In this document: positions 1 through 6,892 of the stretch, piece after piece | Layout of the letters: the number at the start of each line of letters is the position of its first letter | Numbering within the stretch: the stretch's first letter is position 1 | Assembly: GCA_902766845.1 (NCBI GenBank) | Contig: CACXFD010000045.1 | Coordinates: 1 to 26,810 of the forward strand | From: an uncultured Lachnospiraceae bacterium | Lineage (GTDB): Bacteria; Bacillota; Clostridia; Lachnospirales; Lachnospiraceae | Reading direction: 5' to 3' | DNA length: 26,810 bases | The notes under the pieces: model-generated | The model's input: only the letters and a program-made list of their open reading frames with translations | Database searches by the model: none | Told to the model about the DNA's origin: nothing | Translations under genes and position numbers: made by a program

Positions 1-1023
1 AACGCAACCGGATGCTCCTCCATCTGGGGCAACTCCTCACCGTCCACTCCGTACACCGTCAACGAGAAGGGTCAGGGCCCGGCGTGGTCCAACTCCCTGT
101 TCGAGGATGCGGCCGAGTTCGGCTACGGCATGGGTCTTGCGCAGATCGCGATCCGTGACCGTCTGAAGAGAGAGGTCGAAGAGGTCCTCGCCGGCGACTG
201 CGCTCCGGAAGAAGCCAAGGCCGCGGCTCAGGAATACCTGGATACCTTCACGCAGGGCGTCGCCAACCGCGCGGCTTCCGAGAAGCTGGTCAAGGCTCTC
301 GAGAACGTGGACTGCGACACCGCGAAGGATCTGATCAAGAATAAGGACTTCCTCGCCAAGAAGAGCCAGTGGATCTTCGGCGGCGACGGCTGGGCTTATG
401 ATATCGGCTTCGGCGGCCTGGACCATGTGCTGGCGTCCGGCAAGGACATCAACATCCTCGTCTTCGATACCGAGGTCTACTCCAACACCGGCGGCCAGTC
501 CTCCAAGGCTACTCCTACCGGTGCGGTGGCCCAGTTCGCGGCCGGCGGCAAGGAAACCAAGAAGAAGGATCTGGCCCAGATCGCGATGAGCTACGGCTAC
601 GTCTACGTGGCGCAGGTCGCCATGGGCGCGGATATGAACCAGACCGTCAAGGCCCTGACCGAGGCGGAAGCGTATCCGGGACCTTCGCTGGTCATCTGCT
701 ACGCGCCGTGCATCAACCACGGCATCCGCGTGGGCATGAGCAAGGCCCAGACGGAAGAGAAGAAGGCTGTGGCGGCCGGTTACTGGAACAACTTCCGGTT
801 CAACCCGGCGCTGCTGGAGCAGGGCAAGAACCCGTTCAGCCTGGACTCCAAGGCCCCGACGGAAAGCTATCAGGACTTCCTGCGCGGCGAGGTGCGCTAC
901 ACCTCCCTGGAGCGCAAGAACCCCGAGCGCGCCGCGAAGCTGTTTGACGCGGCCGAGAAGGCTTCCCGCGAGAAGTACGCTCACCTGCAGAAGCTCATCG
1001 ACCTGTACAGCGTCGAGGAGTAA
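1..1023 (+). CDS. nifJ: pyruvate:ferredoxin (flavodoxin) oxidoreductase, C-terminal part (5' end outside window)
   Basis: This is the last 340 codons of the single-chain enzyme that oxidises pyruvate with CoA to acetyl-CoA, CO2 and reduced ferredoxin in the cytoplasm. The reading frame is open from base 1 and begins ATGCSSIWG, the family's C-terminal cluster/TPP region; its Cys (window residue 5) and the Cys in YAPCINHG near residue 236 match two ligands of the proximal 4Fe-4S cluster. Between them lie the TPP-Mg binding signature GDGWAYDIG (about residues 130-138) and VYSNTGGQSSKATPTGA, both near-invariant in PFOR. Translation stops at TAA 1021-1023, with a strong terminator about 80 bp later, so it is the last gene of its transcript. 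The first internal ATG (130) is not the start, because the homology runs through the window edge. PFOR of this type fits an obligate anaerobe. Identity is secure; only the N-terminal domains are missing. Confidence 0.97.
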   Translation, partial: NATGCSSIWGNSSPSTPYTVNEKGQGPAWSNSLFEDAAEFGYGMGLAQIAIRDRLKREVEEVLAGDCAPEEAKAAAQEYLDTFTQGVANRAASEKLVKALENVDCDTAKDLIKNKDFLAKKSQWIFGGDGWAYDIGFGGLDHVLASGKDINILVFDTEVYSNTGGQSSKATPTGAVAQFAAGGKETKKKDLAQIAMSYGYVYVAQVAMGADMNQTVKALTEAEAYPGPSLVICYAPCINHGIRVGMSKAQTEEKKAVAAGYWNNFRFNPALLEQGKNPFSLDSKAPTESYQDFLRGEVRYTSLERKNPERAAKLFDAAEKASREKYAHLQKLIDLYSVEE

Positions 1024-1100
1024 GCAGGATCCGGGCATCCGGCTGAAACGGCACCGGCTGCGGCCGATGACCGCGGCCGGACGGCCGTAACGGAAACAGT

Positions 1101-1134
1101 GCGGATCCCGCCGGATGGCGGGACCCGCTTTTTT
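1101..1134 (+). terminator. intrinsic terminator after PFOR
   Basis: A 12-bp stem (1101-1112 with 1117-1128, one A-C mismatch) closes a GGAT loop and runs into six T residues (1129-1134). It lies 78 bp after the PFOR stop and ends that transcript before the TetR gene. Confidence 0.9.
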
Positions 1135-1140
1135 GCTCCG

Positions 1141-1180
1141 CCGCGGGCGGATGGCCCTTTTGCATCCGGCCGCCCCGCGG
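1141..1180. repeat. nested inverted repeat in the TetR gene leader
   Basis: CCGCGGG (1141-1147) pairs with CCCGCGG (1174-1180), and inside it CGGATG (1148-1153) pairs with CATCCG (1163-1168) around a 9-nt loop; five bases (1169-1173) bulge on the right arm. It sits between the PFOR terminator and the ribosome site of the TetR gene. It could be an autoregulatory operator or an mRNA hairpin in the leader. There is no T-run after it, so it is not a normal terminator. I see no convincing -35/-10 pair in this gap. Confidence 0.45.
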
Positions 1181-1211
1181 GGAGAGGCGGATACGCGGGA
1201 GGAAGAGATTC

Positions 1212-1769
1212 ATGCGCAAGAGCACGGACCAGATCATCCGGGACGCGTTCCTGGAACTGCTGGAAGAGAAGGACATCAACCGGATCACGGTGCGCGACAT
1301 CGTGGAGCGGTGCGGCGTCAACCGCAACACCTTCTATTATCATTATCAGGACATCCCGTCCCTGATCGAGACGCTGACGAAGGACAGGGCAGACGAGGTG
1401 ATCCGGCGCTACCATTCGGTCGATTCACTGGAGACCGCGCTGTATGCCGCGGCAGATTTTGCGGAGGCGGACCGGCGCGTGATCATGCACGTATACCGGT
1501 CGGCCAGCCGGGACATCCTCGAGATGCATCTCTGGCGGATCTGCCGCTATGTCGTCGACTCGTTCCTGGAGAAACTGTTTCAGGGACACCGCATCTCGGA
1601 GGAGGACCGCGACATCATCAGCCGGTTCTATCAGGGCGAGTGCTTCGGCCTCGTCATGGAATGGCTGAATTCGAACGGGAAGGACGATATCCGCGGAAAG
1701 ATCCATCGCTTCTGCGAGCTGAGAGCCGGCGTGCTCGAGGCGATGGTCGACCGCGCGGAGATCCGCTGA
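1212..1769 (+). CDS. TetR/AcrR-family transcriptional regulator
   Basis: This is a 185-residue one-component repressor-type regulator, the usual TetR length. The N-terminal helix-turn-helix is clear: a first helix DQIIRDAFLELLEEK, then ITVRDIVERCGVNRNTFYYHY at about residues 24-45, where the NTFYYHY recognition helix matches the family signature. The C-terminal 120 residues are helical, carry Trp/Tyr/Phe residues of the kind that line a ligand pocket, and would form the dimer; the ligand cannot be read from the sequence. Start ATG 1212 follows GGGAGGAAG with good spacing. The gene is closed by its own terminator and lies directly before a DUF308-MMPL-heptad-protein operon in the same direction, the standard position for a local repressor of an exporter. 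I infer that it controls that operon. No metal or cofactor motif is visible. Confidence 0.92.
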   Translation: MRKSTDQIIRDAFLELLEEKDINRITVRDIVERCGVNRNTFYYHYQDIPSLIETLTKDRADEVIRRYHSVDSLETALYAAADFAEADRRVIMHVYRSASRDILEMHLWRICRYVVDSFLEKLFQGHRISEEDRDIISRFYQGECFGLVMEWLNSNGKDDIRGKIHRFCELRAGVLEAMVDRAEIR

Positions 1770-1776
1770 TCCCGGA

Positions 1777-1787
1777 CTGACCGTCAG
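1777..1787. promoter_or_regulatory. short palindrome, possible operator
   Basis: CTGACCGTCAG is an 11-bp perfect palindrome between the TetR stop codon and its terminator. The bases GACTGACC at its left edge recur at 1860-1867, beside the CCATGG palindrome just upstream of the putative exporter promoter. The pair could be TetR-family operator sites. Position is the only support. Confidence 0.25.
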
Positions 1788-1844
1788 ACAGACACCGCAG
1801 ATCCTGCCTTTTTTGGGCAGATCGGCTGCGGTGTCTGTTTTTTT
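1788..1844 (+). terminator. intrinsic terminator after the TetR gene
   Basis: A perfect 13-bp stem, ACAGACACCGCAG (1788-1800) with CTGCGGTGTCTGT (1826-1838), encloses a second small hairpin (CTGCC/GGCAG) and is followed by seven T (1838-1844). It separates the regulator from the exporter operon, so the operon needs its own promoter or read-through. Confidence 0.92.
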
Positions 1845-1868
1845 GTGCACAGCCGCGCCGACTGACCA

Positions 1869-1897
1869 TGGAAAAGACCGCGAAGACGGGGTAGGAT
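1869..1897 (+). promoter_or_regulatory. possible promoter of the DUF308-MMPL operon
   Basis: TAGGAT (1892-1897) could be a -10 box, 17 bp after a poor -35 match TGGAAA (1869-1874). This would start transcription near 1904 with a leader of about 28 nt. The weak -35 makes this tentative, though the upstream terminator requires some promoter here. Confidence 0.35.
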
Positions 1898-1931
1898 ACA
1901 GCCTGAAAGCAAGAGAAAGGAGGCATCTGTG

Positions 1932-2549
1932 ATGAAACGATTTGAACGTGACTTGATGCCGCTCTATATTGCGAAAGGCGGCTGCCTGGCGCTGTCGGTG
2001 CTGTTTTGCCTGACGGGGCTGTGGCTGATCCTGGAGCCGGCCGCGTCCGGCCCGATCCTCGGCAGGGTGCTCGGAGCCATGATGACGGTCTTCGGCGTCG
2101 TCCGGATCATCGGCTACTTTTCCAATGACCTGTACCGTCTCGCGTTCCAGTACGACCTGGAGCTCGGGATCCTGTCTGCGGCGCTGGGCGTGACCACGCT
2201 CCTGTATCCGGAGCGGATCATGAATGTGATGGCCGCGGCGCTGGGACTGGCCGTCCTGACCGACGGGCTGTTCCGGATCCGAATCGCGCAGGACGCGCGC
2301 CGGTTCGGACTCCCGAAGTGGGGCGTGATCCTCGCGCTCGCTGCCGCCGCCGTCATCTGCGGGGCGCTCCTGATGCTGTTCCCGGAGACCGGCGCGCGGA
2401 CCGTGACGGTATTTCTCGGAATCACGCTGCTGGCCGACGGACTTCTGAACCTGTGGGTCACAGGCAGCGCGGTCCGCATCTTCCGGGAGCATCGCCCGGA
2501 GATCGTGGATGCGGACGGAACATGGAAAGAGGCAGGTGAAGCAAGATGA
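1932..2549 (+). CDS. DUF308/HdeD-like small integral membrane protein
   Basis: This is a 205-residue membrane protein with six predicted hydrophobic segments, at about residues 15-36, 41-62, 75-93, 95-115, 127-149 and 154-172, and short charged tails. The repeated pattern of paired helices ending in a short arginine-containing loop, as in LLYPERIMNVMAAALGLAVLTDG and later LFPETG with LLADGLLNLW, is typical of the DUF308/HdeD family, whose molecular role is not settled. ATG 1932 is preferred over the in-frame GTG 1929 because AGGAGG (1918-1923) then stands 8 nt away rather than 5. Its stop overlaps the next start (ATGA, 2546-2549), so it is translationally coupled to the MMPL transporter and probably works with it in the membrane. 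The function is unknown; family membership rests on topology and motif resemblance. Confidence 0.8.
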   Translation: MKRFERDLMPLYIAKGGCLALSVLFCLTGLWLILEPAASGPILGRVLGAMMTVFGVVRIIGYFSNDLYRLAFQYDLELGILSAALGVTTLLYPERIMNVMAAALGLAVLTDGLFRIRIAQDARRFGLPKWGVILALAAAAVICGALLMLFPETGARTVTVFLGITLLADGLLNLWVTGSAVRIFREHRPEIVDADGTWKEAGEAR

Positions 2550-4651
2550 AATTCGGAAAACAGGTGGTCCGCTTTCGGATCCCGATCCTGATCCTGACAC
2601 TGGTGCTGATGGTCCCGTCTGTGCTGGGCATGGCCCGGACGCGCATCAATTATGATATGCTGGATTATCTTCCGGCGCAGATGGACACGGTCATCGGCCA
2701 GAACGAGCTGATGAAGGATTTCGGAAAAGGCGCGTTCTCGCTCGTGATCTTCGAGGGCATGGACCCCGAGGACGTGGCGGCGGCCAAGGCCAGGATCGAG
2801 CAGGTCGACCACGTCAGTTCAGTCATCTGGTACGATTCGGTCATGGATCTGTCGGTGCCCATGGAGATGCTGCCGAAGCGCGTGTATGACGCGTTCTGCA
2901 GCGGACAGGATACGATGATGGCCGTCTTCTTCGACACATCGACGTCCGACGACCGGACGATGGACGCGATCCGCGAGATCCGCGGGATCTGCGGGAAGCA
3001 GTGCTTCGTATCGGGCATGTCGGCCCTCGTGACGGACCTGAAGGATCTGTGTGAGAAAGAAGAGCCGATCTATGTCGGCATCGCCGTCGCGCTGGCGCTC
3101 GCGGCCATGCTGCTTTTGCTGGACAGCTGGCTGGTCCCGTTCGTGTTCCTGGCGTCGATCGGCATGATGATCCTGCTGAACCTCGGGAGCAACTATTTCC
3201 TCGGCGAGATCAGCTACATCACGAAAGCGCTGTCTGCGGTGCTGCAGCTGGCCGTGACGATGGATTATTCGATCTTCCTCTGGCACAGCTATAACGAGCA
3301 GCGTGAAAAGACCGAAGACCGGAAGGAGGCCATGGCCGCCGCGATCGACGAAACGCTGACGAGCGTGATCGGAAGCTCGATCACGACGGTGGCCGGCTTC
3401 ATCGCCCTGTGCTTCATGAGCTTCACGATGGGCCGGGACCTCGGGATCGTGATGGCCAAGGGCGTGATCCTCGGCGTGGCCGGCTGTGTGACGGTCCTGC
3501 CTGCGCTGATCCTGCTGCTGGACAAGCCGCTGCAGGCGACGCGCCATAAGAGCCTGATCCCCGGCGCACAGCGCCTGGCCGGAGCCATCGTGCGGCGCTT
3601 CCCGGTCTTCCTGCTGATCTTTGCGCTGCTGATCCCGCCCGCGCTGATCGGTTACCGCAGGACCAACGCGGAGGTCTATTACGACATGGGGCAGTGCCTG
3701 CCGGAAGAGATGGCCTTCGTCAAGGCCAATGAGAAGCTCGGAGAGGCGTTCGGCGTCGGCTCCACGCATATGCTCCTCGTCGATGCCGATCTGCCGTCGG
3801 ACAAGGTCCGGAGCCTGATCTCTGAGATGGAGCAGGTCGACGGTGTCCGCTCGGTGCTGGGCCTCGAGACGATCCTCGGCAAAGACGTGCCGGAAGAGAT
3901 GATCCCGGAGCGGCTGCGGAGCAAGCTGATCAGTGACCGGTGGGAGCTGATCCTGATCAATTCCGAGGACAAGGTCGCGAGCGACGCGGTCAACGCGCAG
4001 ATCGGACAGCTGCAGAAGATCGCGAAGAGCTATGACCCCGGCAGCCTGCTGATCGGCGAGGCGCCGTGCATGAAGGATATGATCGAAACGACGGACCGGG
4101 ATTTCCAGGTCGTCAACGCGGTCTCGATCCTTGCGATCTTCGTGATCATCGCGCTGGTCGAGAAGAGCCTGAGCCTGCCGTTCATCCTGATCTCGGTCAT
4201 TGAGCTCGCGATCTTCATCAACCTGGGCCTGCCGCATTATCTGGGACAGAGCCTGCCGTTCATCGCCCCGATCTGCATCAGCACGATCCAGCTGGGCGCG
4301 ACGGTCGACTACGCGATCCTGATGACGACCCGGTACAAGGAAGAGCGGATGGCCGGCAAGGAGAAGAGAGAGGCGGTGAAGACCGCGTTGACTTCTTCGG
4401 TCTCCTCGATCCTGGTGTCCGGCTTCGGGCTGTTTGCCGCGACGTTCGGCGTCGCGCTGTATTCCAACATCGATATCATCAGCAGCATGTGCCTGCTGAT
4501 GGCCCGCGGGGCCGTGATCTCGATGATGGCTGTGATCTTTTTCCTGCCCGCGCTCCTGCTGCTGTGCGACCGCGTGATCTGCGCGACGACAGCCGGGATG
4601 AAGCGGGGAGGTCCTGTCAGGAATAATCGCCGGGAGGTGGCATTATCATGA
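2546..4651 (+). CDS. MMPL-family RND transporter
   Basis: This 701-residue polytopic exporter is built as two repeats. Each has one N-terminal helix (about 11-30 and 350-368), an extracytoplasmic domain of about 150 residues, and a five-helix bundle (about 175-325 and 525-680). The essential proton-relay Asp-Tyr pair of MMPL proteins is present in both halves: D240-Y241 in AVTMDYSIFLWHSY and D588-Y589 in GATVDYAILMTTRY. The family exports lipids, glycolipids or hydrophobic drugs with proton uptake; the substrate here cannot be deduced. The length (about 700) matches Firmicutes MMPL proteins, which lack the large loops of mycobacterial MmpL3. The gene overlaps both neighbours by ATGA, at 2546-2549 and 4648-4651, so the three proteins should be made together. 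A TetR regulator lies upstream. The family call is secure; the physiological role is inferred. Confidence 0.95.
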   Translation: MKFGKQVVRFRIPILILTLVLMVPSVLGMARTRINYDMLDYLPAQMDTVIGQNELMKDFGKGAFSLVIFEGMDPEDVAAAKARIEQVDHVSSVIWYDSVMDLSVPMEMLPKRVYDAFCSGQDTMMAVFFDTSTSDDRTMDAIREIRGICGKQCFVSGMSALVTDLKDLCEKEEPIYVGIAVALALAAMLLLLDSWLVPFVFLASIGMMILLNLGSNYFLGEISYITKALSAVLQLAVTMDYSIFLWHSYNEQREKTEDRKEAMAAAIDETLTSVIGSSITTVAGFIALCFMSFTMGRDLGIVMAKGVILGVAGCVTVLPALILLLDKPLQATRHKSLIPGAQRLAGAIVRRFPVFLLIFALLIPPALIGYRRTNAEVYYDMGQCLPEEMAFVKANEKLGEAFGVGSTHMLLVDADLPSDKVRSLISEMEQVDGVRSVLGLETILGKDVPEEMIPERLRSKLISDRWELILINSEDKVASDAVNAQIGQLQKIAKSYDPGSLLIGEAPCMKDMIETTDRDFQVVNAVSILAIFVIIALVEKSLSLPFILISVIELAIFINLGLPHYLGQSLPFIAPICISTIQLGATVDYAILMTTRYKEERMAGKEKREAVKTALTSSVSSILVSGFGLFAATFGVALYSNIDIISSMCLLMARGAVISMMAVIFFLPALLLLCDRVICATTAGMKRGGPVRNNRREVALS

Positions 4652-6717
4652 AGAAACGGAATAAGAAATGGATCGGAGCGGCCGTCGTGCTCTGCGTGCT
4701 GCTGGCGGCCGGAGAGATCAGTCATGTGATCTACGCGGCCGGCGGCCGGCCCGCTGCGGCGGCCGAAGCGTCGGGCGAAGACGCGGTCACGGAAGAGGCA
4801 AACGGTCCGGAGGGGGCCGGTGAGGCTGCGCTGAAGGAAGAAGCCGGCGCGCGGACCGGTGAAGCGGCAGCGCTCAGCGGGGAAGCGGCCGCAAAGGAAT
4901 CCGGGGAAGAGCCGGATACGGTCTATGTGCTCGCCGGAGCGGACGGCACGGCGATCCGCACGTTCGGGCCGGAAGGGGAGGAGCTCCCGCTGAAGGTGAA
5001 CGTCCGGTATGAACTGGACGGGCAGGAAGTCTCCGCGGCGGAGCTGGCCGGAAAGAGCGGCCATCTGGTGATCCGCTTCAGCTATTCCGACCTTCCGTCC
5101 GAGACGGTGCGTATAGACGGAAAGACGAAGACCGTGCCGGTGCCGATCCCGGTGCTGTCCGGCCTGATGTTTGATAACGACTGCGCGTCCAACGTGACGG
5201 TCAGCGCCGGCCGCGTCCTGAACGACGGGAGCCGGACCGTGGCGGTCGGGATCGCTGTCCCGGGCCTCAAAGAGGCGCTGGACCTGGAGGCGGATACCGC
5301 GAAGGAAGACTGGAACCGTGAGATCCGCCGCCTTCAGGATGACTGGAAGGAAACGATCGAGATCGAAGCCGATGTGCGCTGCCTGAAGCTGGATATGACC
5401 CTGACCGCGGCGCTGCCGGACCTGATCGATGAGCTCTCCGACAACGGCGGAAAGCGGCCGGATGCTTCGGAGCTGCGCGATGAAGCATCGCAGCTGACGG
5501 ATGCGGTCAAGCGCATCCGGGAAGGTTCCTCCGCCTTGAAGGACGGTCTGGGGCTTTTGAAGGATAAGAGCGGCGAACTGGCGGACGGCGTCAGCAAGCT
5601 CGCCGACGGGGCCGGACAGGTCAAAGACGGGGCGGACAAGCTCTCTGACGGCGCCGGCTCCGCAAAGGACGGGGCGGCAGCGCTGAGCAGCGGACTGGAT
5701 ACGCTGTCGGAAAACAGCGGTGCGCTGCGTGACGGCGCGGCCCGGGTCTTTGCGGGACTCCTGGAGCAGGCCCGCAGCCAGATCGGCGCGGCCGGCCTGG
5801 AGTGTCCGGAGATGACGGCTGAGAATTACGCGTCGGTGCTCGGCGGTCTGATCGCGTCGCTCGATCAGACGCAGGTCTATCAGCAGGCGCAGGAAGCGGT
5901 CACGGCCGCGGTGGAGGCCCGCCGCGGCGAGATCCGCGAGGCTGTGACCGCGGCGGTCCGCGCCGAGGTCGAAAAGCAGGTGGAGGAGACGGTCCGCGCG
6001 CAGGTGACGGCGCAGGTCCTGGCCTCGGCCGGGCTGGACGAAGCGGCGTACGAGGCGGCCGATGAAGCGACGCGCACTGCTCTGTCGCAGGCCGTCGAAC
6101 AGCAGATGGCGTCGGAGCAGGTGCAGCAGATGCTGGCCGGCGCGGTCGAACAGCAGATGGCGGACGCGTCCGTGCAGGCGCTGATCGACCGGAACACCGA
6201 GGATCAGGTCCAAAAGGCCGTGGCGCAGGCCATGGCAGGGGAAGAGGTCCAGAGCAGGCTGCAGGCGGCTTCGGCCGGCGCGCAGCAGCTGATCGGGCTG
6301 AAGGCTTCCCTGGACAGCTATAACGCGTTCTATCTGGGACTTCGCAGCTATACAGACGGCGTGGATCAGGCCGCGTCGGGCGCGCGCGATCTGTCGGCCG
6401 GTCTGAGCGAGCTGTCGGCCGGCGCTTCGCAGCTCGCGCAGGGGGCCGGCGTGCTGGCTTCCGGCACGACGCAGCTGGAGCAGGCCGTGCCGCAGCTGAC
6501 GGACGGGACCGGGAAGCTCTATGACGGCAGCTGTGAGCTGACGGACGGGCTGGAGAAGTTCGATCAGGAGGGCGTCTCGGAGATCGCGTCCCTGCTGGGC
6601 GGGGACCTGCCGGATCTGCTGGAGAAGTTCCGGACGGTCCGCACGGCGATGGAACAGTATGCGGCGCGTGAGAACGTGCGCCGGGTGATCTACCGGACCG
6701 AGTCGATCGGGGAATGA
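4648..6717 (+). CDS. membrane-anchored exoprotein with xxxLxxG heptad repeats, MMPL partner
   Basis: This 689-residue protein has a basic start (MKKRNKK) and one hydrophobic segment at about 9-31, acting as a signal anchor or signal peptide. Next come an Ala/Glu-rich low-complexity linker (33-90), a beta-rich domain with VKVNVRYELDGQEVS-like sequence (about 90-250), and two blocks of heptads of the form L-x-x-G-A (about 295-365 and 575-640, as in KLADGAGQVKDGADKLSDG). Between the blocks is an Ala/Gln/Glu-rich helical stretch (about 375-550). The heptads match the X-X-X-Leu-X-X-Gly repeat known from YhgE/Pip-type proteins, but the C-terminal membrane domain of that family is missing: the chain ends with charged residues. 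Its start overlaps the MMPL stop, so it is probably an extracytoplasmic accessory subunit for that exporter. There is no enzyme signature. I do not recognise a characterised orthologue. Confidence 0.82.
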   Translation: MKKRNKKWIGAAVVLCVLLAAGEISHVIYAAGGRPAAAAEASGEDAVTEEANGPEGAGEAALKEEAGARTGEAAALSGEAAAKESGEEPDTVYVLAGADGTAIRTFGPEGEELPLKVNVRYELDGQEVSAAELAGKSGHLVIRFSYSDLPSETVRIDGKTKTVPVPIPVLSGLMFDNDCASNVTVSAGRVLNDGSRTVAVGIAVPGLKEALDLEADTAKEDWNREIRRLQDDWKETIEIEADVRCLKLDMTLTAALPDLIDELSDNGGKRPDASELRDEASQLTDAVKRIREGSSALKDGLGLLKDKSGELADGVSKLADGAGQVKDGADKLSDGAGSAKDGAAALSSGLDTLSENSGALRDGAARVFAGLLEQARSQIGAAGLECPEMTAENYASVLGGLIASLDQTQVYQQAQEAVTAAVEARRGEIREAVTAAVRAEVEKQVEETVRAQVTAQVLASAGLDEAAYEAADEATRTALSQAVEQQMASEQVQQMLAGAVEQQMADASVQALIDRNTEDQVQKAVAQAMAGEEVQSRLQAASAGAQQLIGLKASLDSYNAFYLGLRSYTDGVDQAASGARDLSAGLSELSAGASQLAQGAGVLASGTTQLEQAVPQLTDGTGKLYDGSCELTDGLEKFDQEGVSEIASLLGGDLPDLLEKFRTVRTAMEQYAARENVRRVIYRTESIGE

Positions 6718-6727
6718 CGGACGCCGG

Positions 6728-6778
6728 AAAAGAGCCGGGAGAGGCGGGGCATGGGCCCCGCCTCTCCCGGCTCTTTTT
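6728..6778. terminator. strong bidirectional intrinsic terminator
   Basis: A perfect 23-bp inverted repeat (6728-6750 with 6755-6777) closes an ATGG loop. It has a T-run on the plus side (6774-6778) and A residues at its left edge that give four T on the minus strand. It lies between the exporter operon (plus) and the convergent signalling operon (minus), and probably stops both. Confidence 0.93.
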
Positions 6779-6859
6779 GCCTGTCTGCCTTATCATACGG
6801 CTCTATTTGCCTGTCTGCAGTATCATACAGTTCTTTTTGCCTGTCCGCTTCTTCCTACG
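6770..6859. repeat. 30-bp tandem repeat, three decaying copies
   Basis: Units at 6770-6799, 6800-6829 and 6830-6859 share the core TTTGCCTGTC and the pattern TATCATAC, which decays to TTCCTAC in the third. The first unit begins inside the right arm of the terminator hairpin. No gene uses this stretch convincingly. It has no spacers, so it is not a CRISPR array. Confidence 0.8.
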
Positions 6860-6892
6860 GACTTTCTGCGGCTGCCCGGCGGAACGCTGTCG

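Noticed and set aside
4648..6717. Annotation as a YhgE/Pip ABC-type membrane protein
   Set aside because: The heptads match, but the C-terminal multi-helix domain is absent and the only hydrophobic segment is N-terminal.
6770..6859. Possible CRISPR array
   Set aside because: The 30-bp units abut directly, with no unique spacers and no cas genes nearby.
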